From contig CAWATZ010000013.1 in assembly GCA_963784995.1 (NCBI GenBank), positions 1,054,001 to 1,118,000 of the forward strand: 64,000 nucleotides of DNA, written 5' to 3'. This DNA comes from CAWATZ01 sp963784995. GTDB taxonomy: Bacteria; Planctomycetota; Planctomycetia; Gemmatales; Gemmataceae. A program made the position numbers and the translations under genes. The notes beneath the pieces are model-generated. The model had not been told where the DNA came from. It did no database searches and saw nothing but the letters and a program-made list of their open reading frames with translations. Shown here in pieces: positions 19,699 to 28,135 of the stretch; the first letter of the stretch is position 1; each line of letters starts with the position of its first letter.

Positions 19699-19789
19699 AT
19701 TCGGCGACAAACGGGGTTGAAACAATCTAGTCAGCAGGGCCAGTGAGTCAAGTGGGGGCCCTGCCTCGACCCGGACATCTGGGGGAAAG

Positions 19790-20527
19790 ATGAGCCGCGG
19801 TCCCACGCACAAGCCGCCTGGCCTGGTTCACGTGGCCCGAGCCGTTCTGCTCGCCGTGCTGTGCTGCGCTTCGGCACCCGGCTGCAAATCCTTCGGCGAT
19901 CACAGCGACAAGGACGATCCGATGCGCGGCGGCCTGTTCCAGCCGCCCGCTCCCGCCGATTCCGCCAAGGGTGCCGCGCCGCCCGATGCGGGCGTGCATC
20001 CCACCAGCAGCTCCGTTCCGGAAATTCCCGCTCCGACCACGTCGGTTTCCCAGGCCGCTCTCGCCGCCGGCGCCGGCCAGACGCTTGATCCCAACGCATC
20101 CTTCGGCGGCGGCACTCCCGGCGTCCTGCTCAGCCAGCCCCGGTCGCCGGCTAGCCAGCCGCCAGCGCCCAATCCGACGGACGAGTGTCCGGTGGTCTTG
20201 ACCGACCAGGTCATCCCATTGTCCAGCAATCAACCGCCAGCCACCGCCTCCGCAGCCCCGCCCCCTTCCGAGTTCGAGTCGGCGGGGCCGCCCCCGCAGC
20301 TGCAGTCGTTTACCCAGGTGGACGATGCCTTGCAGGCCCGCCACGTGGTCTCGCACGACCTCACCGAGTCGCCGCCCGGTTCCAACGTCTGGCAGATCGT
20401 CTGTCACGTCCAGAGCCCGACAGATCCCGCCAAGGTCATCGAGTTCAAGGCCGTCGCTCCCGGCGAGGGTGGTCTGGCCGCCATCCGCGCCGTCCTGGCC
20501 CAGATCGACCAGTATCCCGTTCACTGA
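19790..20527 (+). CDS. Probable lipoprotein, Pro/Ala-rich
   Basis: A 245-residue protein with a hydrophobic leader (VARAVLLAVLCCASAPGC) ending in a plausible lipobox Cys near residue 32. A long Pro/Ala/Ser-rich low-complexity region follows, then a compact C-terminal part from about residue 165 (VDDALQARHVVSHDLTESPP) with a beta-rich look. It is probably anchored in the envelope. No family is recognised. The GC-rich, proline-heavy middle resembles the linkers of many planctomycete surface proteins. Confidence 0.65.
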   Translation: MSRGPTHKPPGLVHVARAVLLAVLCCASAPGCKSFGDHSDKDDPMRGGLFQPPAPADSAKGAAPPDAGVHPTSSSVPEIPAPTTSVSQAALAAGAGQTLDPNASFGGGTPGVLLSQPRSPASQPPAPNPTDECPVVLTDQVIPLSSNQPPATASAAPPPSEFESAGPPPQLQSFTQVDDALQARHVVSHDLTESPPGSNVWQIVCHVQSPTDPAKVIEFKAVAPGEGGLAAIRAVLAQIDQYPVH

Positions 20528-20686
20528 TGGCTCTCTTTCCACTGCGTCTGCTAACGTCTTTGGAGGATTGTTGTTGCCGGATGAACACATCGCTTGCGTG
20601 GTTCCTGGACCGCGATTAGTATACACCAGTACATGAAAACGCGCGTCGGTCCCAGCCCGGCGCTGCCCTGAGCCCAGGAGATGACC

Positions 20687-20899
20687 ATGGCGATACTGCA
20701 AAGCGGGAGGACGCATCCGAGTCTGGACCTGCTGTCGGTGCAGCAGGTGGCGAAGTGTCTGGCGGTCAGCGTGCGGACGGTCTGGCGCATGCTGGCCCGT
20801 GGGAATTTGCCGCAGCCGATTCGCTACTCGCGGCGGCTGGTGCGCTGGCGGAGCAGCGATCTGGCGACCTGGTTGGAGGAGCAATCACCCGGAGAATGA
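20687..20899 (+). CDS. Excisionase-like helix-turn-helix protein
   Basis: A 70-residue MerR/excisionase-type winged helix protein: LSVQQVAKCLAVSVRTVWRM, then RGNLPQPIRYSRRLVRWRSS and DLATWLEE. Such small proteins bind DNA as excision factors or plasmid/phage regulators (AlpA, Xis, DUF-type helix_turn_helix_17). The second ATG, at 20687, has AGGAG six bases upstream and is preferred over the ATG at 20681. No integrase is visible in the window, so it may be an orphan of a lost element. Confidence 0.8.
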   Translation: MAILQSGRTHPSLDLLSVQQVAKCLAVSVRTVWRMLARGNLPQPIRYSRRLVRWRSSDLATWLEEQSPGE

Positions 20900-20940
20900 G
20901 GGGTGGAGACTGCGGAAAGGTTTGGAGTCCCCCCTCCGTT

Positions 20941-21071
20941 CCCGTGGGTGCGCTGCGCGACCCACGGCTGAGATATGCAACCCCTTCGGGGTAGAAAACA
21001 GGAGTCGCGTTGTCCACCAACCCCGAAGGGGTTGCATAACCCAGCCGTGGGTCGCGCAGCGCACCCACGGG
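20941..21071. repeat. Long compound palindrome
   Basis: Outer arms 20941-20970 and 21042-21071 are perfect complements (30 bp). Inner parts also pair (AACCCCTTCGGGG with CCCCGAAGGGGTT). It lies between the convergent HTH gene and the small membrane protein gene and could terminate both. Confidence 0.9.
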
Positions 21072-21095
21072 GACGGTCGCGCACCTACGGTTACC

Positions 21096-21353
21096 TTAAA
21101 CCGTGGGTCGAGACAACCCCGGTGCCGCGAAATCGTCGCGCCGCTGCGGCAGGCGCTTCGTGGTCGGCAGTTGCTCCGTCTCGTTGGGCTGGTTCGGTTT
21201 TGGCATTGCCGGAGCCTGCGTCGGAGTCTCCTCCTCGGTGTCCGTGGAGGACTTGAGCGGGAAGAGATGCCAGACGAAGAAGCAGATGAGGATCAGCACG
21301 AGGAGCAGCGAAACGATCGGCGTGAACGTGGCCAGGAAGCCTTTGTCGTCCAC
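21096..21353 (-). CDS. Small single-pass membrane protein
   Basis: An 85-residue protein with one strong membrane helix (FTPIVSLLLVLILICFFVWH, residues 10-29) and a charged, Pro/Thr/Gln-rich tail. It lies 55 bases downstream of anmK on the same strand and may be co-transcribed with it. No family is recognised. Confidence 0.55.
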   Translation of the reverse strand: MDDKGFLATFTPIVSLLLVLILICFFVWHLFPLKSSTDTEEETPTQAPAMPKPNQPNETEQLPTTKRLPQRRDDFAAPGLSRPTV

Positions 21354-21408
21354 CGTAACCTCCGTGTCGGTAACTCGCGGATCGGCCGGGCCGATCCAGG
21401 ATTGGGAT

Positions 21409-22629
21409 TTATTCGCGCGATCCGAGGGTTAACGGGGCGGCCTGAGCGGCCATCCAGGCGAGGCAGCGGGCCCAGTTGCTCGGTGTGCCGGGCGTCAGGC
21501 TGCCCAGCAGTCGGGAGCCGGCCGCTCCGGTACTGGCCGGCACGTTGCCGGCCACGCCGTCCAGGGTCAGCGCCGCCAGCACCGCGAACGCCGCCGCCTT
21601 GCAGGCCTGGGCGGGAATGCCGACCTCGTCGGTTTTGTGAAGGGTCAATCCCGGAAATTGTTGCTGTAACAGGTGCAGCAGGAAGCCGTTGCGCACCCCG
21701 CCGCCGCTGAGCAGCACCCGGTCGATGGAGCGGGACGGCAGGAACCGTTTGACGGCCTCGGCCAGGCTGCGGGCGACAAAATGGGTGGCAGTGCAAAGCA
21801 GGTCGTGCAGGTTGCCCTGGTGCTGCCGGGCCTGCTGCACCACGCGGACCACGAACTCCTCGTTGAACTGGTGCCGGTTGACGCAGCGCGGCGGCCGACG
21901 TTGCAGGAAGGGATGCTCCAGCCAGCTTTGCAGCAGCGATTCCAGACAGCGGCCCTGGACTGCATGCTTGCCGCCGAAGTCGTGCAGTTCCCGGCCGTTG
22001 GTCAGGTGCCACATCAGCGTGTCCAGCAGCAGGTTGCACGGGCCGGCCTCGAAGGCGACCATCTCCGGCAGCCGGCCTCCCGCCGGCAGGGCCGTGACCC
22101 GGGTCAGGCCGCCCAGGTGCAGCAGCAGCTGGTTCTGGCTTGGCTGGCGGAACAGCAGAAAGTCGGACAGCGCCTCCAGCGGGATGCCCTGGCCGCCCAC
22201 TGCCAGGTCGCGGGTGCGGAAATCGTCCAGCACCGTCACGCCCAGCCGTTCGGCGATCACGGCCGGCATGCCCAGGGTCAGCGTCGAGGGAAAGCGTCCC
22301 TCCACCTCGTGCCAGATCGTCTGGCCGGAACAGCCGACACAGTGGACCTTCTTCAGACTGATCCCTGCCAGGTCGGCCACCTGGCGGGCGGCCGCGGCAA
22401 ACGTCTCCCCCAGCAGGCGGTGGACCAGACCCAGCTGCCGCAGTTCGACCGCGGCGGGGCCAGTCGCCTTGCGGACCAGTTCCCGCAGGTCCTTGCCGTG
22501 GGGCTGACAGAGCGCGTGCAGCACCCGGCCGCGCAATTCCAGGCCGACGCCCTCGATTTCCAGCAGGGCCGCGTCCACGCCGTCCGCGCTGGAGCCGGAG
22601 ACCAGGCCGATGATCCAGCGCGTGGTCAT
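21409..22629 (-). CDS. anmK: Anhydro-N-acetylmuramic acid kinase
   Basis: A 406-residue sugar kinase of the AnmK family. It phosphorylates 1,6-anhydro-MurNAc and opens the anhydro ring to give MurNAc-6-P during peptidoglycan recycling. Seen are the N-terminal GLVSGSSADGVDAALLEI (usual GxMSGTSxDGxD), CVGCSGQTIWHE, the GGQGIPLEALSDFLLF region, HLGGLTRVTALP and the C-terminal RVLLSGGGVRNGFLLHLL with IPAQACKAAAFAVLA. Length is close to the family norm of about 370-400. No murQ-like gene is nearby. Its presence fits the current view that planctomycetes do make peptidoglycan. Confidence 0.88.
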   Translation of the reverse strand: MTTRWIIGLVSGSSADGVDAALLEIEGVGLELRGRVLHALCQPHGKDLRELVRKATGPAAVELRQLGLVHRLLGETFAAAARQVADLAGISLKKVHCVGCSGQTIWHEVEGRFPSTLTLGMPAVIAERLGVTVLDDFRTRDLAVGGQGIPLEALSDFLLFRQPSQNQLLLHLGGLTRVTALPAGGRLPEMVAFEAGPCNLLLDTLMWHLTNGRELHDFGGKHAVQGRCLESLLQSWLEHPFLQRRPPRCVNRHQFNEEFVVRVVQQARQHQGNLHDLLCTATHFVARSLAEAVKRFLPSRSIDRVLLSGGGVRNGFLLHLLQQQFPGLTLHKTDEVGIPAQACKAAAFAVLAALTLDGVAGNVPASTGAAGSRLLGSLTPGTPSNWARCLAWMAAQAAPLTLGSRE

Positions 22630-22659
22630 GTTCTACCTCTGGTGTCTTTTTCCTCTCTT

Positions 22660-22791
22660 CCGACCCCTGCCGGCTTGCCCGGCAGGTGAAGCAGGTCAAA
22701 GGCTAGAAGGAAAGAGAGCAACAACTCTTTTCTTTGCCGCCCCTCTAGCTGCTGACCTGCTTCACCTGCCGGGCAAGCCGGCAGGGGTCGG
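22660..22791. repeat. 39-bp palindrome
   Basis: Arms 22660-22698 and 22753-22791 are perfect complements, with a 54-base centre that itself is partly self-complementary. It lies between two minus-strand genes: downstream of the amidotransferase-like gene's neighbour anmK start and before the stop at 22811. Confidence 0.9.
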
Positions 22792-22810
22792 TGGAGGGGG
22801 TGAATCGCTC

Positions 22811-23563
22811 TCACGCCGCGAGCTTGAGCGGCGGGGCCTGGCGAACGCAAGATTGCACAAAGCACTCGAACAATTGCAAATCCAGGGCCGAGGCGGTTTC
22901 TGCTTCCGGATGCCACTGGACTCCGATGCAAAACCAGTGCCCGACCACCGTTTCGATCGCCTCGATCACTCCATCGGGTGCCTGGGCGGCGGCTCGCAGG
23001 CCCTGACCTACCTGACGCACCGCCTGCTGGTGGGCGCTGTTCACCCGGATCTCGCCGCTGCCGTAAATCTCTTCCAGTCGGGTGCCCGGCTCGATCAGGA
23101 TCGAGTGCCGGTGCGGCGCCCCGGTCGGGTCCTGATGGGGCAGGGCCCGCGGCAGATCCTCCGGCAGATGCAAGTACAGGCTGCCGCCACAGGCCAGGTT
23201 CAGCTGCTGCATGCCCAGACCGATGGCCAGCAGAGGCAGTTGCCGGCGCAGCAGAAAGCGCAGCAGCAACCGATCGCTTTCGTCCCGGCGTTCGTGGATC
23301 GGGTGGATGCTGCTGTGGCTCGGCAGACCGTGGCGGCGAGGGTCGAGGTCCAGACCCGAGGTCAGCAGAAAGCCGTCCAGACGATCGAGAAAGGCTTCCA
23401 GGTTGGTCCCGCGTCCCAGGGGTGGAACGATGACGGGCAGACCGCCGGCCGAGACAATCGCGTCCAGATAGCCGGCCGACAGCCGCACCTGGGCGCTGCT
23501 GTTCTTGCCGGCCGGGACGTAATCCGCATTGAGGCCGATGAACGGCCGAGTTTGCTGGGCCAT
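22811..23563 (-). CDS. Class I glutamine amidotransferase relative lacking catalytic Cys
   Basis: A 250-residue protein of the PuuD / peptidase C26 family (gamma-glutamyl-GABA hydrolase). It starts at ATG 23563 after GGAAGG. Family features include FIGLNADYVPAG, VSAGGLPVIVPPL, the RLDGFLLTSGLDLDP oxyanion region, VNSAHQQAV and VQWHPEAET with the His and Glu of the triad. At the nucleophile elbow, where the family has G-[IV]-C-R-G-[ML]-Q, this protein has AIGLGMQQL: Gly replaces Cys and Leu replaces Arg. It therefore cannot act as a normal amidase. It may be a binding protein or use another chemistry. Confidence 0.8.
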   Translation of the reverse strand: MAQQTRPFIGLNADYVPAGKNSSAQVRLSAGYLDAIVSAGGLPVIVPPLGRGTNLEAFLDRLDGFLLTSGLDLDPRRHGLPSHSSIHPIHERRDESDRLLLRFLLRRQLPLLAIGLGMQQLNLACGGSLYLHLPEDLPRALPHQDPTGAPHRHSILIEPGTRLEEIYGSGEIRVNSAHQQAVRQVGQGLRAAAQAPDGVIEAIETVVGHWFCIGVQWHPEAETASALDLQLFECFVQSCVRQAPPLKLAA

Positions 23564-23655
23564 CGGTTCCTTCCCTGAATCCTGCCGCCGGACACGCCAA
23601 TCCCTGGGCGCCGGGGACGGGAGTATACCCGTGGCCAGCACGGAGGAACAAGAGC

Positions 23656-23776
23656 GGTTGCTAGACCCAGGACTCACGTCCTGGTCTATTGACTGTCGCC
23701 CCTTCGGGGCTGAAGACAAAAGCCCCGAAGGGGCGGCAGTCAATAGACCAGGACGTGAGTCCTGGGTCTAGCAACC
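23656..23776. repeat. 56-bp palindrome
   Basis: Arms 23656-23711 and 23721-23776 with one mismatch and a 9-base loop, the longest near-perfect palindrome in the window. Its core contains GCCCCTTCGGGGC, also found in the palindrome at 39595-39797. It lies upstream of the amidotransferase-like gene, in a 340-base gap with nothing else recognised. Confidence 0.92.
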
Positions 23777-23903
23777 GGTTCCTGCCCGTCTGCCGGGCTC
23801 CTCCCGGCAGGCAGGCAGGACGTTCCCCAGAGCCGAGGCATTTCCCAGAAGAGGACGGGCCGGCCCGGGCGGAGTCGAGGCTCCGCCCGGGCGGTCGCCC
23901 CTC

Positions 23904-24515
23904 TCAGTAGCCGTACCACGTGCCGGGGTAGAACAGGTAACCGGCATTGTACGCGGGATAGTAGTAATTGGGGGTGTACTGCGGATAGGTCCAGTAGCCG
24001 ACCGGCTGGGCGTCGGCGCGAGGCATCCTCGGCATCGGCTGCACGTTGGGCATCGGCTGCACGTTGGACATCGGCTGCGATGCCGGCATCGCTTGCAGGG
24101 CCGCCGGGGGCATCGGATTGGCCGGCATCGGGTACGGCATGCCCGGAGGCATGCCCATGCCCGCCATCCCCATGTTCATTCCCGGTGCTCCGCCCGGCAT
24201 GGCGAACTGGGCCCCCGCATCGCCATACATCATCCCGGGATCAAAGCCGCCCGCATGGGGAGGAGGCGGCATCATCGGGCCCGGGCCATAGCCCCTGCCA
24301 GGGCCGTGGCCGTAGCCGCCGTAGGCCCCGTCCATCATGCCTCCGGTTGGGACGTTCTGACCCCGCAACATGCCCCAGAGGACGCTATTGCCGCCGCCTT
24401 CCCAGCCGATGTTCAGGCCGACGCCAAAGTTGAGTTTGCTCCAGGCCTGGGCTGACCGTTCTGACGCCAAAGTCAAACAGCAAGCCGCAAGGGCCATGCA
24501 GAAAAGACGCTTCAT
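23904..24515 (-). CDS. Secreted Met/Pro/Gly-rich protein, paralogue 1
   Basis: A 203-residue protein with a signal peptide (KRLFCMALAACCLTLASE, cleavage near ERSAQA). Residues 25-56 (WSKLNFGVGLNIGWEGGGNS, then VLWGMLRGQNVP) match the neighbouring gene at 24915-25331, so the two are tandem paralogues. The middle is an extended Met/Pro/Gly/Ala low-complexity region with GMGMPPGMPYPMP-like repeats. Near the end RADAQPVGYW is also shared, and the end is Tyr-rich (YYYPAY...GTWYGY). Probably a surface or matrix protein. No known family. Confidence 0.75.
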   Translation of the reverse strand: MKRLFCMALAACCLTLASERSAQAWSKLNFGVGLNIGWEGGGNSVLWGMLRGQNVPTGGMMDGAYGGYGHGPGRGYGPGPMMPPPPHAGGFDPGMMYGDAGAQFAMPGGAPGMNMGMAGMGMPPGMPYPMPANPMPPAALQAMPASQPMSNVQPMPNVQPMPRMPRADAQPVGYWTYPQYTPNYYYPAYNAGYLFYPGTWYGY

Positions 24516-24914
24516 GAGGGGATTCCTTAATTCACGATCTGATTGTCCGATCAATCGGGCCACCGAACCCGTTTCGATCAAGACGCTGAAGTATTCCCTC
24601 TGCTCTGCTTTTTGGGCTCGAAAAAACTCAAGAAGGCAGCCCGGGAATCCGGCCGTCGGGCGGTGCGCCGTGCATCCGGACCGTTTGAGGAGAATTGCGC
24701 TCGTTTGATTCAAGAAGCAGGAGAACTGCGATCGCGGGGACCGCTGTGTTCGGCGTGACCGTGTCGGGTCCTTGAGAAAATCGGACCGAAACCAGGACCG
24801 GGCAGTGGACAGCAAGCGGATTGTCGGTTGGACCGTGTCAGGGCAGGCGAGCGGAGCAAGGTTCGCAGGCCGCCTCGCGCCAGGAGCGAGGCGGCCCTGC
24901 TCAAGAAGAACAGT
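24516..24914. other. Spacer between paralogues, partly duplicated
   Basis: No gene is supported. Around 24707-24780 the sequence (TTCAAGAAGCAGGAGAACTG) resembles the region upstream of paralogue 2 at about 25527-25600 (TTCAAGAAGCAGAGGAATTG), so the tandem duplication included upstream sequence and presumably its promoter. Confidence 0.45.
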
Positions 24915-25331
24915 TTACCGGCCGTACCAGTAGCTGGGAGCATAGAAATCGCTGGGGGTCTGAGTCATCGGGGCCTGCTGGGCCTGGCCGGGCTGGAAGT
25001 AGCCAACCGGCTGGGCGTCCGCACGCGGCATGGAGCTGGGGAAATTCTTGGGAGTGCCGGAATCGGGCAGGGAACCGTGTCCCGTCGGCGGCATCGCCGG
25101 GCCGTGGCCCATGTCGCCGCCCATCATGGGAGCGCCCATGTCCATGCCCCCCATGCCCATGTTGGGAATGTTTTCGCCCTTGAACAGCCCCCACAGGACG
25201 CTGTTGCCGCCGCCTTCCCAGGCCACGTTGAAGCCGGCGCCCCAGTTGAACTTGCTCCAGGCCGACGCCTGGGAACCCGACGCCAGCACCAGGCCCAGGC
25301 CCAGCAGAGCTGTCAGCAGCATCTTTCTCAT
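24915..25331 (-). CDS. Secreted protein, paralogue 2
   Basis: A 138-residue protein with a clean signal peptide (MRKMLLTALLGLGLVLASGS, cleavage after SQASA). Right after it come WSKFNWGAGFNVAWEGGGNS and VLWGLFKGENIP, as in paralogue 1, then a short Met/Gly-rich segment, RADAQPVGYFQPGQ and the Tyr-containing end FYAPSYWYGR. It is shorter than paralogue 1 because its low-complexity middle is shorter. Such repeats expand and contract easily. Start at 25331 is fixed by the signal peptide. Confidence 0.75.
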   Translation of the reverse strand: MRKMLLTALLGLGLVLASGSQASAWSKFNWGAGFNVAWEGGGNSVLWGLFKGENIPNMGMGGMDMGAPMMGGDMGHGPAMPPTGHGSLPDSGTPKNFPSSMPRADAQPVGYFQPGQAQQAPMTQTPSDFYAPSYWYGR

Positions 25332-25746
25332 GTTCCAAGCTCCCTTGTTCCGGTGCCGCCAGCCAGGCCACCGCTCCCCATGAGGGCATTCCTGACACGC
25401 GACATCCATAAGATGCCCCACGTTCAAGGAGGCAGCCAGGAGAAACACGACCTGAAATAGGGAAAATGCCGGCTGGTGAACCTTTTCCTGGGCAGAAATC
25501 ACGTCTCGTGTTTTTCGAGTGCGTTTCCTTCAAGAAGCAGAGGAATTGTTTCGCGAGGCCCCGGTGTCCTTGGTCCGCCGAACGACTTTTTGTCAAGAAA
25601 CCACTCCAAAAGCGAAAAGTGGTCTGGACAGGGAATGGCACGGTCGTTCTCTTCGGCCCGGTTTGCCGATCCAGAGCCGGGCTGGCAGGCGTGCCGAAAT
25701 CTGCGATAATCCTCCCAGGGAACGACCGCCCCTGGAGGGAAGTCCC
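25332..25746. other. Divergent intergenic region
   Basis: About 415 bases between the start of secreted paralogue 2 and the start of a kinase gene. No gene or RNA was recognised. It includes the duplicated upstream segment noted for 24516-24914. A strong GGAGGG lies just before the kinase GTG. Confidence 0.35.
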
Positions 25747-28020
25747 GTGAGCGAGTCCACCAACGAGCCGTATCGGCCGACCGTGTCCTCAGAACCTGGC
25801 TCGCCCTCCGTCCATGAACACGCCACTCAGCCACACCTGGATCCGGAAGCCCTTCCGACAGGCACCACCTGGCTCCGTTCGTCCGGCGAAGTTCTGCCAC
25901 CCGGCGGCCCCGCCCCTCTGCCGACTCTGCCCGGCTACCGCATCCTGGAAGAGATCGGCCGGGGCAGCATGGCCACCGTGTACCGTGCCTGGCACGACCG
26001 GCTCGACCTGGAAATCGCCCTGAAGGTCCCGCACCCCTCTCTGCTGACCGACCCGGTGCAGCGCGAGCGTTTCTTCCGCGAGGCCCAGGCGGCGGCCCGG
26101 CTCAACCATCCCAACCTGTGCCGGGTCCTCGACGTGGGGCTCGCCGAGGACCTGCCCTACCTCGCCATGGCCTACGTCCCCGGCCAGCCGCTGTCCCGGC
26201 AGCCGCCCCGGGACGCCGTCGGCATTGCCCGGCTGATCCACACCCTGGCCACCGCCCTGGCCGAGGCGCATCGGCACGGGGTCATCCACCGCGATCTGAA
26301 GCCGTCCAACATCCTGATCCGGCCCGACGGCGCGCCGGTGGTCACCGACTTTGGCCTGGCTCTGCGGCTGGACGCGGTCAACGAGCGGCTCACGCAGGTG
26401 GGCAGCGTCATGGGCACGCCGCACTACATGGCCCCCGAGCAGGCCCGCGGCGACGTGGAAGCGATGGGCCCGGCCTGCGACGTTTACAGTCTGGGCGTGA
26501 TCCTCTACGAACTGCTGACCGGCCAGCTGCCCTTCCAGGGACCGTCCCTGGTGGCGCTGCTGTTCCAGGTGGTCTTTCAGGAGCCGGCCCGGCCCTCGAA
26601 GATCTGCCCCGAGGTCGATCCCCGGCTGGAGGTCATCTGTCTGAAGGCGATGGCCAAGACCGTCGAGCAGCGCTACCCCAGCATGCTGCACCTCGCCGAC
26701 GCCCTGGCGGAGTACCTGCAAGATAGCCCTGCCCCCAACGCAGGCCGGCTCTCCAGAGCCGGCCAGCCGGCTCTCCAGAGCCGGCCTGCGTTGCGTCCTC
26801 TGGTAGCACCCTCGGTGATCCGCTTCGCCTTCGCGGGGCTCAGTGAGCGGGCCCCCAGCTTGCTGCTGCCGGCCGATCGGCTCTACCTTGACGTCGGCAA
26901 CGAACTGCGCGTCGGCGTCATCGACCGCCATCACCGCACCGCCGCCCACGAATCGACCGCCGCCCTGGTGCTGGCTCATCCCGACCTGATCGACGGCTGC
27001 GTCATTCCCTCCCGGCGGTCCGACGCTCCGTTTGTCCTGGTCCTGCACGAACGGCCCGACCTGGATGGACTCGCGGCGGCGTACCTGGCCGCGGCCTACC
27101 TGGCCACGGGAGCGTTTCCTCCGGGAGCGAAGGAGCTGGCGGCATACGTCGATCGCTTCAACGCGGGCTCGATCGGCATTACCCAGGCCAACCCCTACTC
27201 GCTCTGCACCGCGTTGCAGCAGCTGGCCCGCAAGCTGCTGCACCACAGCTGGAACAGCAACCACGAGCGCTGGCAGGAGTACGTTCGCCGGGGCCTGGCG
27301 CTCATTGAATTTGCAATGACCCAGATGCGAGAGGGCAGAACTCCACTGGAGGCGGTCGATGCTTTCGCATGTCCGGGCCAGTTGACCGAGGAGGACCGTC
27401 AGGAGATCCACCGTGACCGGGAGCGCTACCGCCGCCAGCTGGCCGACCCGCGCAGCCAGGCACGGCGGGCCCAGCTGCGCTTGCCGGGCAAGGCGGCCGG
27501 CACGGTCGCGGTGGAGGCGCTGCTGATCCGCGACGTCCACAGCCCGGACGATCCGGACCGCTGTGCCTTCTTCCGCGACTGGGCAAGGGTCGATACCGAG
27601 AATTGTCGCAACGGGCAGGGCTTCGTTCTGCTGGCGGTGTTCTTTCCCGAAAGCTCCCACCAGGTGCGGCGCTGCATCCTGTCGCTCAAGCCCGACAGCG
27701 GAGCGACGTTTGCGGGACTGGCGACACTGCTGGAACAAGCGGAGTCGGAGCGGCGCCGGCAGATTTACGGCGTGGATGATCGCATCATCGATCCGACCAG
27801 CGGTCAGCCCCGGCCGCCGCGTCCCGGCTACGACAACGCCGACCCGTGGTACGACGGCCGGGCTCATGCGCAGACGTACGTGGATTCGCCGCGTGGTGGG
27901 ACCTTGTTGCGGGCCGAGGAGATCGAGGGGCTGCTGCTGGCGTTCGGCCAGGGGGAGGAGACGGTGCAGCCGCTCTTTCGGGGAGATGGGAGGAAGGAGG
28001 CGGGGAAAGTCAATCCGTAA
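25747..28020 (+). CDS. Ser/Thr protein kinase with DHH-like C-terminal domain
   Basis: A 757-residue protein starting at GTG 25747 after GGAGGG. Residues 63-330 are a Hanks-type kinase: GRGSMATVYR, Lys93 in IALKVPH, VIHRDLKPSN, VTDFGLAL and MAPEQARG. A 27-bp palindrome is translated in the linker (residues 330-349). The C-terminal part (360-757) is unusual: LYLDVGNELRVGVIDRHH near 375 and VLVLHERPDLDGLAAAYLA near 430. These resemble the DHH and HxxPDxD motifs of DHH phosphoesterases but in reversed order. No membrane segment follows the kinase domain, so it is cytoplasmic. Its substrates are unknown. Confidence 0.85.
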   Translation: MSESTNEPYRPTVSSEPGSPSVHEHATQPHLDPEALPTGTTWLRSSGEVLPPGGPAPLPTLPGYRILEEIGRGSMATVYRAWHDRLDLEIALKVPHPSLLTDPVQRERFFREAQAAARLNHPNLCRVLDVGLAEDLPYLAMAYVPGQPLSRQPPRDAVGIARLIHTLATALAEAHRHGVIHRDLKPSNILIRPDGAPVVTDFGLALRLDAVNERLTQVGSVMGTPHYMAPEQARGDVEAMGPACDVYSLGVILYELLTGQLPFQGPSLVALLFQVVFQEPARPSKICPEVDPRLEVICLKAMAKTVEQRYPSMLHLADALAEYLQDSPAPNAGRLSRAGQPALQSRPALRPLVAPSVIRFAFAGLSERAPSLLLPADRLYLDVGNELRVGVIDRHHRTAAHESTAALVLAHPDLIDGCVIPSRRSDAPFVLVLHERPDLDGLAAAYLAAAYLATGAFPPGAKELAAYVDRFNAGSIGITQANPYSLCTALQQLARKLLHHSWNSNHERWQEYVRRGLALIEFAMTQMREGRTPLEAVDAFACPGQLTEEDRQEIHRDRERYRRQLADPRSQARRAQLRLPGKAAGTVAVEALLIRDVHSPDDPDRCAFFRDWARVDTENCRNGQGFVLLAVFFPESSHQVRRCILSLKPDSGATFAGLATLLEQAESERRRQIYGVDDRIIDPTSGQPRPPRPGYDNADPWYDGRAHAQTYVDSPRGGTLLRAEEIEGLLLAFGQGEETVQPLFRGDGRKEAGKVNP
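26736..26793. repeat. In-frame palindrome inside the kinase gene
   Basis: Arms 26736-26762 and 26767-26793 are perfect complements (27 bp) with a 4-base loop. Read through in the kinase frame it gives NAGRLSRAGQPALQSRPAL, exactly in the linker after the kinase domain. Confidence 0.9.
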
Positions 28021-28028
28021 GAGGCCCT

Positions 28029-28118
28029 ACCAGACTGGCGAGCGGCGCGGCGTAAGCCCGCCGGTAGGCGTGGAGGCTCTTACCGGCGGGCTTACGCCGC
28101 GCCGCTCGCCAGTCTGGT
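28029..28118. repeat. 38-bp perfect palindrome between convergent genes
   Basis: Arms 28029-28066 and 28081-28118, 14-base loop. It fills the whole space between the kinase stop at 28020 and the Uma2 stop at 28136, so it can act as a shared terminator although no T-tract follows. Confidence 0.92.
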
Positions 28119-28135
28119 CGTGGGTCGAACACAGG

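Noticed and set aside
25789..27867. 692-codon minus-strand open frame opposite the DHH-like kinase gene
   Set aside because: Shadow of a gene with full kinase motifs.
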